Made by a program: the position numbers and the translations under genes
NCBI RefSeq assembly: GCF_900142525.1
Contig: NZ_FRBD01000004.1
Span: 176,858 to 240,857 of the forward strand
Direction: 5' to 3'
DNA length: 64,000 nt
Source of the DNA: Xylanibacter ruminicola
GTDB lineage: Bacteria > Bacteroidota > Bacteroidia > Bacteroidales > Bacteroidaceae
Notes under the pieces: generated by a model
Told to the model about the DNA's origin: nothing
Database searches by the model: none
The model's input: the letters and a program-made list of their open reading frames with translations, nothing else
Shown: in pieces, positions 1-9,489 of the stretch
Layout of the letters: each line of letters opens with the position of its first letter
Position numbering within the stretch: position 1 is the stretch's first letter

Positions 1-27
1 TAATAAAAAGTTTTTTCATAATCTTAT

Positions 28-1485
28 CTAGTTTTTCTTAAATTTCTTTCCAATAACTGGCAAGCTGCTCAATGGCATATCGCACTTGATGATTCTGTAA
101 ACGAAGCCACAGATCAGGAAGTTGTTGATAAGGAACAATGCCCACTCAGGCCAATCGGTTTTAATGGCAAACCACTTCATCATGCCGAAGAGAGTCATAG
201 AGGCGATAAAATAGTATACGATATCCCTTATAGGATATGGGATAGGATTCTTTTTCTGTCCAACGACGTAGCTCAGCACCATAGCTGTGCCATAGCCGGC
301 AAGACCTCCCCAAGCACAAGCCCAATAACCCATCTTAGGGATGAAGATGATGTTTACAGCCAGAAGTACGATACAGCCAGCCAGCGAGAACCAAGCACCA
401 TAGATGGTCTTGTCGATGAGCTTATACCAGAACGACAGATTGAAATAGATGCCCATAAAAATTTCAGCCATCATCACAATAGGTACTACACCAAGGCCTT
501 CGCGATAGTCGGCACCAATGATAAGTTTTAATACAGGCATCCAACCCATCACACAGAGGAAGGCCAGAAGCGTAAAGATAATAAAGTACTTCATGGCCGA
601 AGCATAATACTGTGTCTTATCAGAATCCTTGCTCTTTGCAAACACGATGGGCTCGTAAGCATAGCGGAAAGCCTGGGTAATCATAGCCATAATCATCGCT
701 ATCTTTACACACGAGCCATAGATACCCAACTGTACATTGGCATCGGCCTCGTCAGGATAAACCAATGGGAAGATAATCTTATCAGCCACCTGGTTCAGAA
801 TACCAGCAATACCCAGAATCAAAATGGGCCATGAATAACCCAGCATCTCACTCAGCAACTTCCCATCGAACTTCCACTTGATGCGGAACAAATCAGGCAG
901 GAAGAAGAAGGTGATGAGACCCGTACACAACAGGTTGATAAAGAATACATAGAATACTGATGTCTTACCCAACAATACAAAGTAGATAACGTTCAAGGCG
1001 ATATTTATCACGATGAACAGCATCTTGAGCGATGCAAAGCGGATGGGACGTTTTTGGTATCGCAGGTAGCTGAAAGGTAGGGCCTGAATGGCATCGAGTG
1101 CCACAACCACAGCCATCATCAACAGATAGTCTGGATGCTCGGTATAGCCCAAAGCATGACTGATAGGACTGATAAAGCCGAATATCAACAGCAGGAAAAC
1201 TGCTGTGAGCGAACCAACGGTAGCAAAGGCTGTTGAAAAAACGGTATCTGATTTATACTTCTCGTCGTTGGCAAAACGAAACAACGTTGTCTCCATGCCG
1301 AATGTCAGTATCACCAAAATCAGAGCAGTATAGGCATACACATTGGTGCTAATGCCATAGTCGCCAGAATCTTTGGGCATATAGTGGGTATACAGCGGTA
1401 CCAGCAGATAGTTCAAAAATCTGCCAACGATACTCGAAAGGCCATAGATAGCCGTGTCTTTTGCTAATGATTTCAGATTTGCCAT
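28..1485 (-). CDS. Polysaccharide/lipid-linked oligosaccharide flippase (MATE/Wzx-like)
   Basis: This 485-residue protein is almost wholly hydrophobic, with about 12-14 predicted membrane spans. The N-terminus (MANLKSLAKDTAIYGLSS) is typical of the Bacteroidota 'polysaccharide biosynthesis protein / oligosaccharide flippase' family. Members move lipid-linked sugars from the cytoplasmic to the periplasmic face of the inner membrane for O-antigen, capsule or peptidoglycan assembly. The ATG at 1485 is only 3 bases after the stop of the upstream membrane protein, so the two are almost certainly co-transcribed and perhaps translationally coupled. No glycosyltransferase cluster is present, so the gene is a stand-alone flippase copy and its substrate cannot be read from context. 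The family is clear, the exact substrate is not. Confidence 0.85.
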   Translation of the reverse strand: MANLKSLAKDTAIYGLSSIVGRFLNYLLVPLYTHYMPKDSGDYGISTNVYAYTALILVILTFGMETTLFRFANDEKYKSDTVFSTAFATVGSLTAVFLLLIFGFISPISHALGYTEHPDYLLMMAVVVALDAIQALPFSYLRYQKRPIRFASLKMLFIVINIALNVIYFVLLGKTSVFYVFFINLLCTGLITFFFLPDLFRIKWKFDGKLLSEMLGYSWPILILGIAGILNQVADKIIFPLVYPDEADANVQLGIYGSCVKIAMIMAMITQAFRYAYEPIVFAKSKDSDKTQYYASAMKYFIIFTLLAFLCVMGWMPVLKLIIGADYREGLGVVPIVMMAEIFMGIYFNLSFWYKLIDKTIYGAWFSLAGCIVLLAVNIIFIPKMGYWACAWGGLAGYGTAMVLSYVVGQKKNPIPYPIRDIVYYFIASMTLFGMMKWFAIKTDWPEWALFLINNFLICGFVYRIIKCDMPLSSLPVIGKKFKKN

Positions 1486-1488
1486 AGT

Positions 1489-2721
1489 TTATCCAAAGAA
1501 TAAGTATGCTATTGCGATAGCTGCAATGATACCTGCCAAGTCGGCAAGCAGTCCGCAAGCCACAGCGTGACGAGTCTTCACGATGCCCACGCTACCAAAA
1601 TAAACTGCTAATATATAAAAGGTGGTATCAGTAGAGCCCTGGAAAATACAACTCAGTCGACCTACGAATGAGTCAGCGCCATAGGTGGTCATCGCATCCA
1701 CCATCATGCCTCGTGCACCACTTCCTGATAGCGGTTTCATTAGCGCTGTAGGTAGAGCACCTACAAAATCGGTATTGCCGCCACAAGCCTCAACACCGTA
1801 TTTGATGCCATCAATCAGCATATCCATAGCTCCTGAAGCACGGAATACGCCAATGCCAACAAGTATAGCTACCAGATATGGGATGATGCGAACGGCTGTA
1901 GTGAATCCCTCTTTGGCACCCTCAATAAAGGCATCATACACGTTTATCTTCTTGCGCACTCCAGCCAGAATAAAGGCTATGATTATCAGCATCAGCATAA
2001 TGTTAGCTGCGCTAGTACTTACCTTGTTCATCAGTATAGAATCCATCTGTCCGAATCCCCAGATAACTGCAGCCACTACCAATGCTGCTCCACCAAGAGT
2101 AAGCAGGATGGTGCGATTAAACAGATTGATTTTCTGGAAGATACTTGTGATGGTAATACCTGCAATGGTCGAGAAGAAAGTGGCCAACAAGATAGGGATA
2201 AAGATATCCGTAGGCTGTGCAGCTCCCATCTGAGCGCGATACACTAATATAGAAATAGGTATTAGCGTGAGTCCGCTGGTATTCAGCACCAAGAACATAA
2301 TCATTGGATTGGAGGCCGTATCCTTTTTCTGGTTCAGCTCCTGCAGTTGCTCCATAGCCTTCAGTCCTAATGGGGTTGCAGCATTATCAAGCCCCAACAT
2401 GTTGGCTGCTATGTTCATAAATATCGAACCTGTAACAGGATGCCCCTTGGGAATGTCAGGAAACAGTTTGGTAAAGATAGGACTAAGTGCTTTGGCCAAC
2501 ACATTTACCACACCGCCCTTTTCACCTATCTTCATGATGCCAAGCCATAGAGACAGAACACCAGTTAATCCCAATGATATTTCAAAGGCAGTTTTAGATG
2601 ATGAGAATGTAGAATCCATCATAGCTGGGAATACATCGAAGTCGCCCCAGAATATCAATTTTACCAAAGCTATAACGAAAGCTATGATAAAAAATCCTAC
2701 CCAAATCCAATTTAGTACCAT
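1489..2721 (-). CDS. SpmA/SpmB-type nucleoside-recognition (Gate) membrane protein
   Basis: The protein has 410 residues and two similar membrane halves. The first contains NIAANMLGLDNAATPLGLKA, the hallmark of spore maturation protein A, and the second (near GSGARGMMVDAMTTYG) matches SpmB. Non-sporulating Bacteroidota carry this SpmA-SpmB fusion widely; it belongs to the Gate/nucleoside-recognition family, whose transported substrate is not established. An upstream TTG at 2733 would extend the frame by four codons. That TTG lies inside a TAACTTTG promoter box (2731-2738), so the ATG at 2721 is the better start and the message would be nearly leaderless from that promoter. It leads an apparent two-gene operon with the flippase. 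Confidence 0.82.
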   Translation of the reverse strand: MVLNWIWVGFFIIAFVIALVKLIFWGDFDVFPAMMDSTFSSSKTAFEISLGLTGVLSLWLGIMKIGEKGGVVNVLAKALSPIFTKLFPDIPKGHPVTGSIFMNIAANMLGLDNAATPLGLKAMEQLQELNQKKDTASNPMIMFLVLNTSGLTLIPISILVYRAQMGAAQPTDIFIPILLATFFSTIAGITITSIFQKINLFNRTILLTLGGAALVVAAVIWGFGQMDSILMNKVSTSAANIMLMLIIIAFILAGVRKKINVYDAFIEGAKEGFTTAVRIIPYLVAILVGIGVFRASGAMDMLIDGIKYGVEACGGNTDFVGALPTALMKPLSGSGARGMMVDAMTTYGADSFVGRLSCIFQGSTDTTFYILAVYFGSVGIVKTRHAVACGLLADLAGIIAAIAIAYLFFG

Positions 2722-2730
2722 ATCAGCGTG

Positions 2731-2738
2731 CAAAGTTA
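2731..2738 (-). promoter_or_regulatory. -7 promoter box for the SpmAB-like operon
   Basis: Minus strand reads TAACTTTG, matching the Bacteroidota -7 consensus TAnnTTTG. It ends about 10 bases before the ATG at 2721. A -33 TTTG is only weakly matched (CTTG about 20 bases upstream). The position decides the gene start, because the alternative TTG overlaps the box. Confidence 0.55.
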
Positions 2739-2785
2739 CATCATTTTTCTGATATAAACAAGCAATTAAGGCAATAATAAAAAAA

Positions 2786-2895
2786 GTAAGCGTTTACTCA
2801 CGTAGACGCTCACTCCCTTAATTTAGCTCGTTTAAGTATTTGATGCAAAGTATTTGGTAAAAAACCAAATCACTCATTTTCACGTTGCAAAAATA
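2786..2895 (-). other. Structured intergenic segment with second promoter-like box
   Basis: The 320-base gap 2722-3041 holds no gene. It contains two hairpins: GCGTTTAC/GTAGACGC (2790-2809, one G:T pair, flanked by further partial pairing) and a perfect ATTTGGT/ACCAAAT with an A5 loop (2852-2870). On the minus strand TATTTTTG (complement of 2888-2895) is a second TAnnTTTG box without a good -33. If it is used, the message of the SpmAB-like gene would carry a structured leader of about 160 bases. No known riboswitch class was recognised. Confidence 0.35.
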
Positions 2896-2969
2896 CGAAA
2901 AATAGTTTGCCATTAACGAATATTACTGTTAATAATCCTTAATTGCGCGATTTTTATCCCAAACAAGAA

Positions 2970-2993
2970 GGACATCTGCTCCCGCAGATGCCC
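2970..2993 (-). terminator. Hairpin terminator of the first LruC gene
   Basis: On the minus strand this is a 10-bp stem (GGGCATCTGC with GCAGATGTCC, one G:T pair) closed by a GGGA tetraloop. It lies about 50 bases after the stop at 3042 and is followed by a T-rich stretch (TTCTTGTTT). The T run is imperfect. Confidence 0.7.
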
Positions 2994-3041
2994 TCCCCAA
3001 CAATTTATTAAAGTCTTATTTTGAATTTGAAGTTTAAATTT

Positions 3042-5405
3042 TTAAGGAATAAGAGTTATCTTATTTAAGATAAACTTCTCGCCTTGTATTTGCAGACTAG
3101 AACTTGGAGTCCAACCTAAATTCTTCTCCATAGCGAGAACTTGTGCATCATCGCTGGTCAGTACATAATCGAAGTAACCTTTACTTATATCAGTATTATA
3201 ACCATTCTTATCACAATCATTCATTGTCCAACCTTGTTCGTAGCCGGTAAATATCTTAAAGTTCCAGTCATTTACAGAACCATTATAGCTTGTTGCACTA
3301 CTTTGCATATAGAAACGAATAATACTGCCAGCTTTTAGTCCCTTATTCATGAATGCGCCATAAGCAAGGGAAATCTTGTTGCTCCATCCGAAATCCAACG
3401 GACCGGTCCATAGGGTTTCTTCTGCAGCAGGAGTTGGCTGATTACTATTATCATAGGTAACACTGAGAAGCTTAAAATTGTTGCCATATACACGCATTCC
3501 TTGACTCTTGAATCTTTCAGCAGTAGTGGCATTAAGTTTCAACTCAATATAGCTATTTAGTGCGGTGTTTTCATAATTACACTTATCATTTCCTGTTACC
3601 CAACGAGTATCGCCCAAATCAACATCTGTCCAAGTATTGGCTAAATAGATTGCTTTTACATTGAATGAACTATTTGCCACGCCATAGAAGCGCACAATGG
3701 TTCCATCGCCAACTTCTGCGAAATTACTAGCAGCTATTTCAACAGAATTACTATAATTTACAAAATTAGTTTCACCAGTCCAGATAGATGTCTCACTCGC
3801 TGACGGTGTAACGGTATAGGTTGTATTCTCTGTACTATTTGCACTATCCTTTATATAGAAATACTGACCATACTGATCTATTTTCAAGCTATCAGGTACT
3901 CCATCGAGTGGATAAAGGTTTGCCTCAACACCATCATTCCATGGATCAATTCTGTTCACTACATAATCTGAAAAGCCTGTATAAGCCTCCTTGATATCAG
4001 TACGTTCGTAAGCCCAGCGTGTACCTGGTGGAACACAAAGCTTATGAGGTGCTTCACCCTCCTCGGCAGTAAGATCATAGGTAGAAGAAGAATATCTCAC
4101 AAAGATTGTAATATTGTTAATCGTTGCATCATTAAGCGAATTGAAGTTATATATGAAAGTCTTAGCAGAAAGACCCTCCATATGCGACATACTGATTTCC
4201 TGATCAGGATTGCAAGTATTAATCAATACATTGTTAGCTACGCCATAAGCAAAGAGTGAGTGAACAGGAGTGTTATCCTGATCGAACCACATAGCAAGTT
4301 CACCTCCCGCTGCCAGCGGAGTAATTTTGGCATAGTACTTATGAGTATTATCACCAGGATAATCGCTCTCGGTACCATCTGCATTCTTGATTACCTTATA
4401 TTCGTCTACAATTCGAGCATCAAAGACTAAGTCATTGTAGTCGTAATCCTTCCTATTTGATGAGCTTCCAAGGTCCTCACAGAACACCCACTTGTGTACC
4501 AGCACATGCTGCTTAGTATAAACCTCGGTTCCATCAGTGTCTGTACTAATACCTCCACCAGTACTACTGCCTGAGCCAGAAGATGTAGCAGGACTGATTC
4601 TCACAATCCAGTCGTTATAAATCCAATCACGACCCACGTACATATTCTTATTATTCGCCTGTTCTGCAGAAGGAGAGGCACAGAAGTCGAAACCAACATA
4701 ATAGTAACCAGCAAGCGATGCATCGATATCTGCACCAGCAATAATATAATACTCAAAGTGATCTTTACTATCACGGGTATTATGATATCCAAACTGATTT
4801 GTATTAGATGCATTAGTTCCCATATCAAGCATCAACGTGGTACCAATGTACTGCTGTTTCGTTTCATCATCAGTATAAACGGTTGTATTGGTGCCATTAT
4901 TGAAGTTGTTTACATGCTCATAATAATAACTGCTTCCACTTGTATTATAAGCAATGATTTTATTCATACTTGCATGGATATCGCCCGTACTCTGACCAAA
5001 ACCATCATAATATGAATTATTACTCTGATGAACCTGATGTACCCAATAATTATTCCAATTGATAGTGATAGTATTGGTCTGGTTCTCGCGTTTTTTGCTG
5101 AACTCTGCTAATACCTTAGCAGCCTCATCAGCGGTAACATTTACAGGACGATTCCAATTTTGATACCATAGATTACCATTCACATTCACAGAACGTGTTT
5201 TGGCATGTACAGCAGAAAGTGCTGCATCACCAAATCCCCAATCCTGGGTAGAACTAATCTGACCATAGAACTTTTCGAAATTCTGTGCGAATTGGGCTTT
5301 CTTTTCTTCTTCAAGGGAATTGTAATTCCCCAGATCCTCACCGCAACTACTCATAAAAACGTTGCAGATAAGAACCAATGCCCCTGCTATCAAATACTTC
5401 TTCAT
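3042..5405 (-). CDS. LruC/DUF4842-domain surface lipoprotein with two C-terminal tandem domains
   Basis: The 787-residue lipoprotein has a signal peptide and lipobox FMSSC with Cys21. The region of residues 300-500 carries the LruC signature DYDYNDLVFD and ends in the DUF4842 pattern of aromatic and Pro/Trp residues. Two related modules follow, each beginning with a [IL]WTG motif (SIWTGETNF near 540 and TLWTGPLDFG near 660) and containing GTIVRFYG or GSIIRFYM. They resemble jelly-roll carbohydrate-binding domains found on Bacteroidota glycanases. The LruC family has no established biochemical role and is probably exported to the outer surface. Neighbours at 5573 and 6948 are further LruC proteins, so this is a family cluster. 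The ATG at 5405 directly precedes a lysine-rich signal peptide and lies downstream of a TAACTTTG box. Confidence 0.8.
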   Translation of the reverse strand: MKKYLIAGALVLICNVFMSSCGEDLGNYNSLEEEKKAQFAQNFEKFYGQISSTQDWGFGDAALSAVHAKTRSVNVNGNLWYQNWNRPVNVTADEAAKVLAEFSKKRENQTNTITINWNNYWVHQVHQSNNSYYDGFGQSTGDIHASMNKIIAYNTSGSSYYYEHVNNFNNGTNTTVYTDDETKQQYIGTTLMLDMGTNASNTNQFGYHNTRDSKDHFEYYIIAGADIDASLAGYYYVGFDFCASPSAEQANNKNMYVGRDWIYNDWIVRISPATSSGSGSSTGGGISTDTDGTEVYTKQHVLVHKWVFCEDLGSSSNRKDYDYNDLVFDARIVDEYKVIKNADGTESDYPGDNTHKYYAKITPLAAGGELAMWFDQDNTPVHSLFAYGVANNVLINTCNPDQEISMSHMEGLSAKTFIYNFNSLNDATINNITIFVRYSSSTYDLTAEEGEAPHKLCVPPGTRWAYERTDIKEAYTGFSDYVVNRIDPWNDGVEANLYPLDGVPDSLKIDQYGQYFYIKDSANSTENTTYTVTPSASETSIWTGETNFVNYSNSVEIAASNFAEVGDGTIVRFYGVANSSFNVKAIYLANTWTDVDLGDTRWVTGNDKCNYENTALNSYIELKLNATTAERFKSQGMRVYGNNFKLLSVTYDNSNQPTPAAEETLWTGPLDFGWSNKISLAYGAFMNKGLKAGSIIRFYMQSSATSYNGSVNDWNFKIFTGYEQGWTMNDCDKNGYNTDISKGYFDYVLTSDDAQVLAMEKNLGWTPSSSLQIQGEKFILNKITLIP

Positions 5406-5451
5406 ATAGACTTTAATAAAATTGTTACGTAACTATATAGATTTTCGGGTG

Positions 5452-5459
5452 CAAAGTTA
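5452..5459 (-). promoter_or_regulatory. -7 promoter box for the first LruC gene
   Basis: The minus strand reads TAACTTTG, 46 bases before the ATG at 5405. No clean TTTG is found 19-20 bases upstream. Confidence 0.5.
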
Positions 5460-5544
5460 CCACTTTTTTCGAATTCTTGTATGAATTTTATGGTTAAAAT
5501 CTGTAAATATTTAGAAAATATGCATCACTTATCAGATTATTTTG

Positions 5545-5552
5545 TAATTTTG
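5545..5552 (+). promoter_or_regulatory. -7 promoter box for the second LruC gene
   Basis: TAATTTTG lies 20 bases before the ATG at 5573. Together with the box at 5452 it makes the 167-base gap a divergent promoter region for two LruC lipoproteins. Confidence 0.5.
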
Positions 5553-5572
5553 GCCACAAAAACAGAAAAGAA

Positions 5573-6859
5573 ATGCATAAAAGTCTGATTACTACCATCA
5601 TAGCAGGCATCGCCATCACCTTAGGAATGATGGCATGCAACAAGAATGTTTACGATGAAAAGATACATGAAGAGTTAATACATTATTATTCTAAGGTAGA
5701 TAGTGTAGACCAGCAACACATGTGGCAACTCTCACAAGATAAAACCCTGCGCTTTCAGGTTCCTTCGGGCTCAAGTTATAAACAGTTACGTGTTTATACA
5801 GCCAACCCTCTAACCGATTCAAATGCAGAATTGATGAGTCAGATTTATGTTTCCTCAGGAAAGTCGGGTTCACTAACTGTCAATGTACCTTATCAGTTGT
5901 CAACTATTTATGCAGCGCTGGTTGATGCAAGCGGCCTTCTCTATGTATCATCCCTGCCTACGTCTTCATCACCACTTTCAATAGATTTCACTGATGTTAC
6001 AAAAGGCGTGGCAATCACATCACATAAACCTCAGACCTATACTTACCTTTTTGAAGAAAATTATCCAGAAGCTGGCGACTACGATTATAATGATATAGTT
6101 CTACGTGTATCTCAGCAGCGTACAGCCGAAAACGAAATAACCGTCAATGTTACTATTTCGGCGATTGGAGCCGATAAGCAGATTGCAGGCTGTATCCGAC
6201 TAGTAGGTTATCTTTACGAGAACATCGACTCGGTATATACAACAAATGGAGATTCGTTTAATGAAGGCTTCAATCCCCAGAAACAGTATTACTTCCATAA
6301 AGACACCACCCTTCTTATTGAAGGCCAGAACCATGAGGCAGTGTTGAATATGTTTTGTGATGCGCATTGGGCAATGGCATTTAATATGAGTCTCGACTAC
6401 GGGCTCTTCCAGCGTAAGAAATACAATGTTTTGACTTCTGTTGGCGATAACTACCAGATACGTACTCCACGTACTATCAGCTACGTAATAAGATTTAAGG
6501 ACGGTTTCAGTTCAGTACTAGATAACTTTACTCTCGACACGCTTGATCCATTTATCCTTACCGAGTACAATGGCGGTGTTTGGGAGACTCACACCGAGCA
6601 GTTCAAATCAGCCAAAGTGCTCCACGAGTATTTCGTACCATCCTTTAAGGATCTACCCTGGGCACTAATGGTTCCCGAAGCAGATTTCCTGTATCCGCTT
6701 GAGGGTCATGAAATAGGATATCGGAAAAAGACAGAAGATGGCAAGGTCGCTATGTATGGCGCATACGCCACAGTAGGTCACTCATTCGGAGAGTGGGCTG
6801 AGGATCATAACAATTATCTTGACTGGTATCTCTATCCCAACAAACAGCTTACGTATTAA
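5573..6859 (+). CDS. LruC/DUF4842-domain lipoprotein
   Basis: This 428-residue protein has a signal peptide and lipobox GMMAC (Cys22). The LruC motif DYDYND is at residues 169-174, in the context YLFEENYPEAGDYDYND. The C-terminus has the DUF4842 layout: a conserved proline/acidic segment (VPEADFLYPLEGHEIG), then FGEWAED and a final WY. It is about half the size of its two neighbours and lacks their extra domains, so it represents the minimal form. It is divergent from the LruC gene at 3042 and convergent with the one at 6948, with a shared hairpin after the stop. Function is unknown; an outer-membrane or surface location is expected. Confidence 0.78.
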   Translation: MHKSLITTIIAGIAITLGMMACNKNVYDEKIHEELIHYYSKVDSVDQQHMWQLSQDKTLRFQVPSGSSYKQLRVYTANPLTDSNAELMSQIYVSSGKSGSLTVNVPYQLSTIYAALVDASGLLYVSSLPTSSSPLSIDFTDVTKGVAITSHKPQTYTYLFEENYPEAGDYDYNDIVLRVSQQRTAENEITVNVTISAIGADKQIAGCIRLVGYLYENIDSVYTTNGDSFNEGFNPQKQYYFHKDTTLLIEGQNHEAVLNMFCDAHWAMAFNMSLDYGLFQRKKYNVLTSVGDNYQIRTPRTISYVIRFKDGFSSVLDNFTLDTLDPFILTEYNGGVWETHTEQFKSAKVLHEYFVPSFKDLPWALMVPEADFLYPLEGHEIGYRKKTEDGKVAMYGAYATVGHSFGEWAEDHNNYLDWYLYPNKQLTY

Positions 6860-6882
6860 CCCAATATAGCTAAACAGAAAAC

Positions 6883-6915
6883 GGAGGGGCATTCACATCA
6901 CGCGAACACCCCTCC
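6883..6915. terminator. Bidirectional terminator between convergent LruC genes
   Basis: A 7-bp GC-rich stem (GGAGGGG at 6883-6889 with CCCCTCC at 6909-6915) is placed centrally between the stops at 6859 (+) and 6948 (-). It is flanked by A-rich sequence on the left and TAAATTTAA on the right, which suits termination in both directions. Confidence 0.65.
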
Positions 6916-6947
6916 TAAATTTAACTATAATAGAGTATTAAAAAATC

Positions 6948-9362
6948 TTATTCACCATAAACAAGTCCTGATGTAGGATTCTCATACCAGCCACTCAATT
7001 CTGGTCTGAGTGTAAGATCAGCTTCCTTACCCCAACTTGTAAACTCAGGATAAGCATAGTTAACAGTATAGCGCTCCTTTGGCCATTTCCATCTGCCAGG
7101 AATAGCAAGACCTAATGGTCCCCAAAGGCCATCTGTATTACCAGCTTTCTGAATGGTGATATATCCATCAACAGCTCCTGTCTCCTCATCTGGATTCGAA
7201 CCGATTCTGAATGGACGAATCTTGAAGTCGGCACTTTGGAAATCGAAATTCGAGGGCTTATCAATAGTCACGGATACAGGAGTAGCATCAACGCCCTTAC
7301 CATTGCCCGTATTAATCATGACGCCAGAAGACTGACCTAAGGCTGCGTGTACCTCAGATCCATTTGCCCATGCAATGCGAGTGTCACCTAGATAAACATA
7401 GTTATCGTATTCACAACCAGCAGCAACCAAGGTTACAATAAGCTTAGAAGCATCGGCATCACTCTCTCTAACCTGGATAACCACATCGTTCAAATCAAAG
7501 TCGCAACGCGTCTTGTTATCCTCGAAAGCGTATGTCCAGCTCTGATTCTCCTCCACAATACTTGGTTCGCCGGGAATAGTCCATGTAGCAGCACACTGAC
7601 CACTCTTAGTCTCGACTTTAACGTTAGCAAAATCATCACCAGTTACAAACTTGGTAACATTATGAGTATTCCATGTTTTATCGCCATCTTGGTTGGCTGC
7701 CAACTGTTCGGCAGTTGTCTCACTCCAATAACTTACATTGCTATAAGTGCTATACATATCAATACTATTAAAACCTTTATAGAACTTAATGCTATTGTAG
7801 GCAAGAGTCAGATTAGCTCCTTGAACATTGAATGCATATCCGGTATAGACAGGAACCTGCGTCTCACCACCAAGACGAACAAAACACTTAGCATTATCGT
7901 CTGATGCAACAAATCCCTGCATCAGGTTCTTACCAATAAAGTCAGCACCCTGACGCCCCCACTTAGAACCATTCTTCACATTAAAGCCAGAGTTATTAGC
8001 CATGTTTACACGGAAGTTATTAAATACGGCAGTATTCAATTCTGCATAACTGTTCTGCATCATATTAAACGATCCATCGGTAAAATTGCATTGCTCTGTA
8101 ACAATAAGCTGGCAATAATTATAGAAAGTTCCGTTGTGAGCACTAAACACCATCGTTCTGGTTGTATAATGACCATTGTTAATCCATGTTATACCTGCTT
8201 GCGTTACCTTGGTTTCGCCAGCAATGTTCACTGTTCCATCGCTATAGAAATTACAAGTAGAGTTCATTGTCATTGATGGTGCAGTAAGTTCACAACCATC
8301 ACCCATATTCATAAAGTAAGATGTATTGCTAGAACCAGCACTATAGCTTAATGGCCCCGTAACTGCAAATGCACCTTCATTATAAACAGCAGCATTATTG
8401 CCTATATCATAGCCCCCCGCATTTTGGGCATTTACCGTACCTCTGTTATAAAGCCTAATACCGCCATTGTGTGCGATGTGGTCACGTTTATCATTCAATG
8501 TGGCACCTGCTGCTACAGAAATAAGACCTCCGCATTCTCCATAATTACTATCAAGGGTTACATTTCCTCTCAATATATAAATATTAGCAAACTCCATTCC
8601 ATCACGTTTAATGGTGACATCGCCATCTACATCAACGTATATATTATTAGCTTTTGACTTATTATAATCATTACTCCATGTTCCGCCGATTGTCACTTCG
8701 CCAGATCTGGTTACTTTATAATTTCGGCCAGTACTATTGTCCTTGTATACAAAATACAAATTTCCGGTCAAATCGGCAACCTCTAATGCTGTAGAAGGAA
8801 TTGATGTGGGAAAAGCATCTGCTATTTCAGAAGAAGTAGGTGCAGTAAATGCACTATAAGTATCACCATTAACCGTAATAGAACGTGTTCTTGATGCACT
8901 TACTTCCACCTCATCGTATACTATTTCTTTATCCTCGTTAAACTCCTTTAATTCTCCATCTTCAATATTTGCCGAGCGATATACTGTTTCCCCCTCGTTA
9001 TTGGTCAAACCGAAAAAATAAACATGTTTATACGATGGGGCACGGAATGTTGCCGTAAAATTCTGTCCATTATTCACAACATCTGTTGCCAACACATAGC
9101 CAACACCATCCATTAAAGGATCGTTAGAGTACACTTTCACCGTATAAACCTCACCATCCTTAATATCAACAGGAATATTTGCAGTAATCATTGCAGACAT
9201 CACCCAATCTTGGTTCTCTGGGATATAGAAACCAAGTGTTTGTTGAGCATTGTTGAGGGAGGCTTCTTGTTCCTGCTGCTCGTAATTAAAATCCTGTGTA
9301 CAGGCTGTCATTGCACAACCCATAGCAAGGGCTGCAACTCCATTCAAAAGGCATTTTCTCAT
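6948..9362 (-). CDS. LruC/DUF4842-domain lipoprotein with a long repetitive middle
   Basis: The 804-residue lipoprotein has lipobox AMTAC (Cys21). The N-terminal 150 residues resemble those of the LruC protein at 5573 (TVKVYSNDPLMD against LRVYTANPLTD). A long Asn/Gly/Thr-rich middle (about residues 200-590) shows many short repeated strands with buried hydrophobics, consistent with a right-handed beta-helix. The C-terminal region carries the LruC motif as CDFDLNDVV and ends with the DUF4842 segment (GRWKWPKERY, AYPEFTSW, GWYENP). Of the three neighbours this is the most likely adhesin or fibre-like form, but that is inference from composition. The ATG at 9362 follows a good promoter at 9408-9439. 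Confidence 0.77.
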   Translation of the reverse strand: MRKCLLNGVAALAMGCAMTACTQDFNYEQQEQEASLNNAQQTLGFYIPENQDWVMSAMITANIPVDIKDGEVYTVKVYSNDPLMDGVGYVLATDVVNNGQNFTATFRAPSYKHVYFFGLTNNEGETVYRSANIEDGELKEFNEDKEIVYDEVEVSASRTRSITVNGDTYSAFTAPTSSEIADAFPTSIPSTALEVADLTGNLYFVYKDNSTGRNYKVTRSGEVTIGGTWSNDYNKSKANNIYVDVDGDVTIKRDGMEFANIYILRGNVTLDSNYGECGGLISVAAGATLNDKRDHIAHNGGIRLYNRGTVNAQNAGGYDIGNNAAVYNEGAFAVTGPLSYSAGSSNTSYFMNMGDGCELTAPSMTMNSTCNFYSDGTVNIAGETKVTQAGITWINNGHYTTRTMVFSAHNGTFYNYCQLIVTEQCNFTDGSFNMMQNSYAELNTAVFNNFRVNMANNSGFNVKNGSKWGRQGADFIGKNLMQGFVASDDNAKCFVRLGGETQVPVYTGYAFNVQGANLTLAYNSIKFYKGFNSIDMYSTYSNVSYWSETTAEQLAANQDGDKTWNTHNVTKFVTGDDFANVKVETKSGQCAATWTIPGEPSIVEENQSWTYAFEDNKTRCDFDLNDVVIQVRESDADASKLIVTLVAAGCEYDNYVYLGDTRIAWANGSEVHAALGQSSGVMINTGNGKGVDATPVSVTIDKPSNFDFQSADFKIRPFRIGSNPDEETGAVDGYITIQKAGNTDGLWGPLGLAIPGRWKWPKERYTVNYAYPEFTSWGKEADLTLRPELSGWYENPTSGLVYGE

Positions 9363-9407
9363 ACTCTATAAATAGTTAAATTTCAGCTAAACGAATTAAT
9401 TCTGCTG

Positions 9408-9439
9408 CAAAATTACATATTTTATCAGAATAAACCAAA
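9408..9439 (-). promoter_or_regulatory. Promoter of the third LruC gene
   Basis: On the minus strand a TTTG (complement of 9436-9439) is followed 20 bases later by TAATTTTG (complement of 9408-9415). Both elements and the spacing fit the Bacteroidota housekeeping promoter. The start codon is about 46 bases downstream. Confidence 0.65.
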
Positions 9440-9489
9440 TACTTTTGCAAATATTATACGTTTTTGTGTATAGTTTTAACAAATAAATA

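Noticed and set aside
1489..2721. Sporulation function
   Set aside because: SpmA/SpmB naming is inherited from Bacillus; the fused form is common in non-sporulating Bacteroidota.
2722..2733. TTG start for the SpmAB-like gene
   Set aside because: The TTG overlaps the TAACTTTG promoter box; the ATG at 2721 is in better position.
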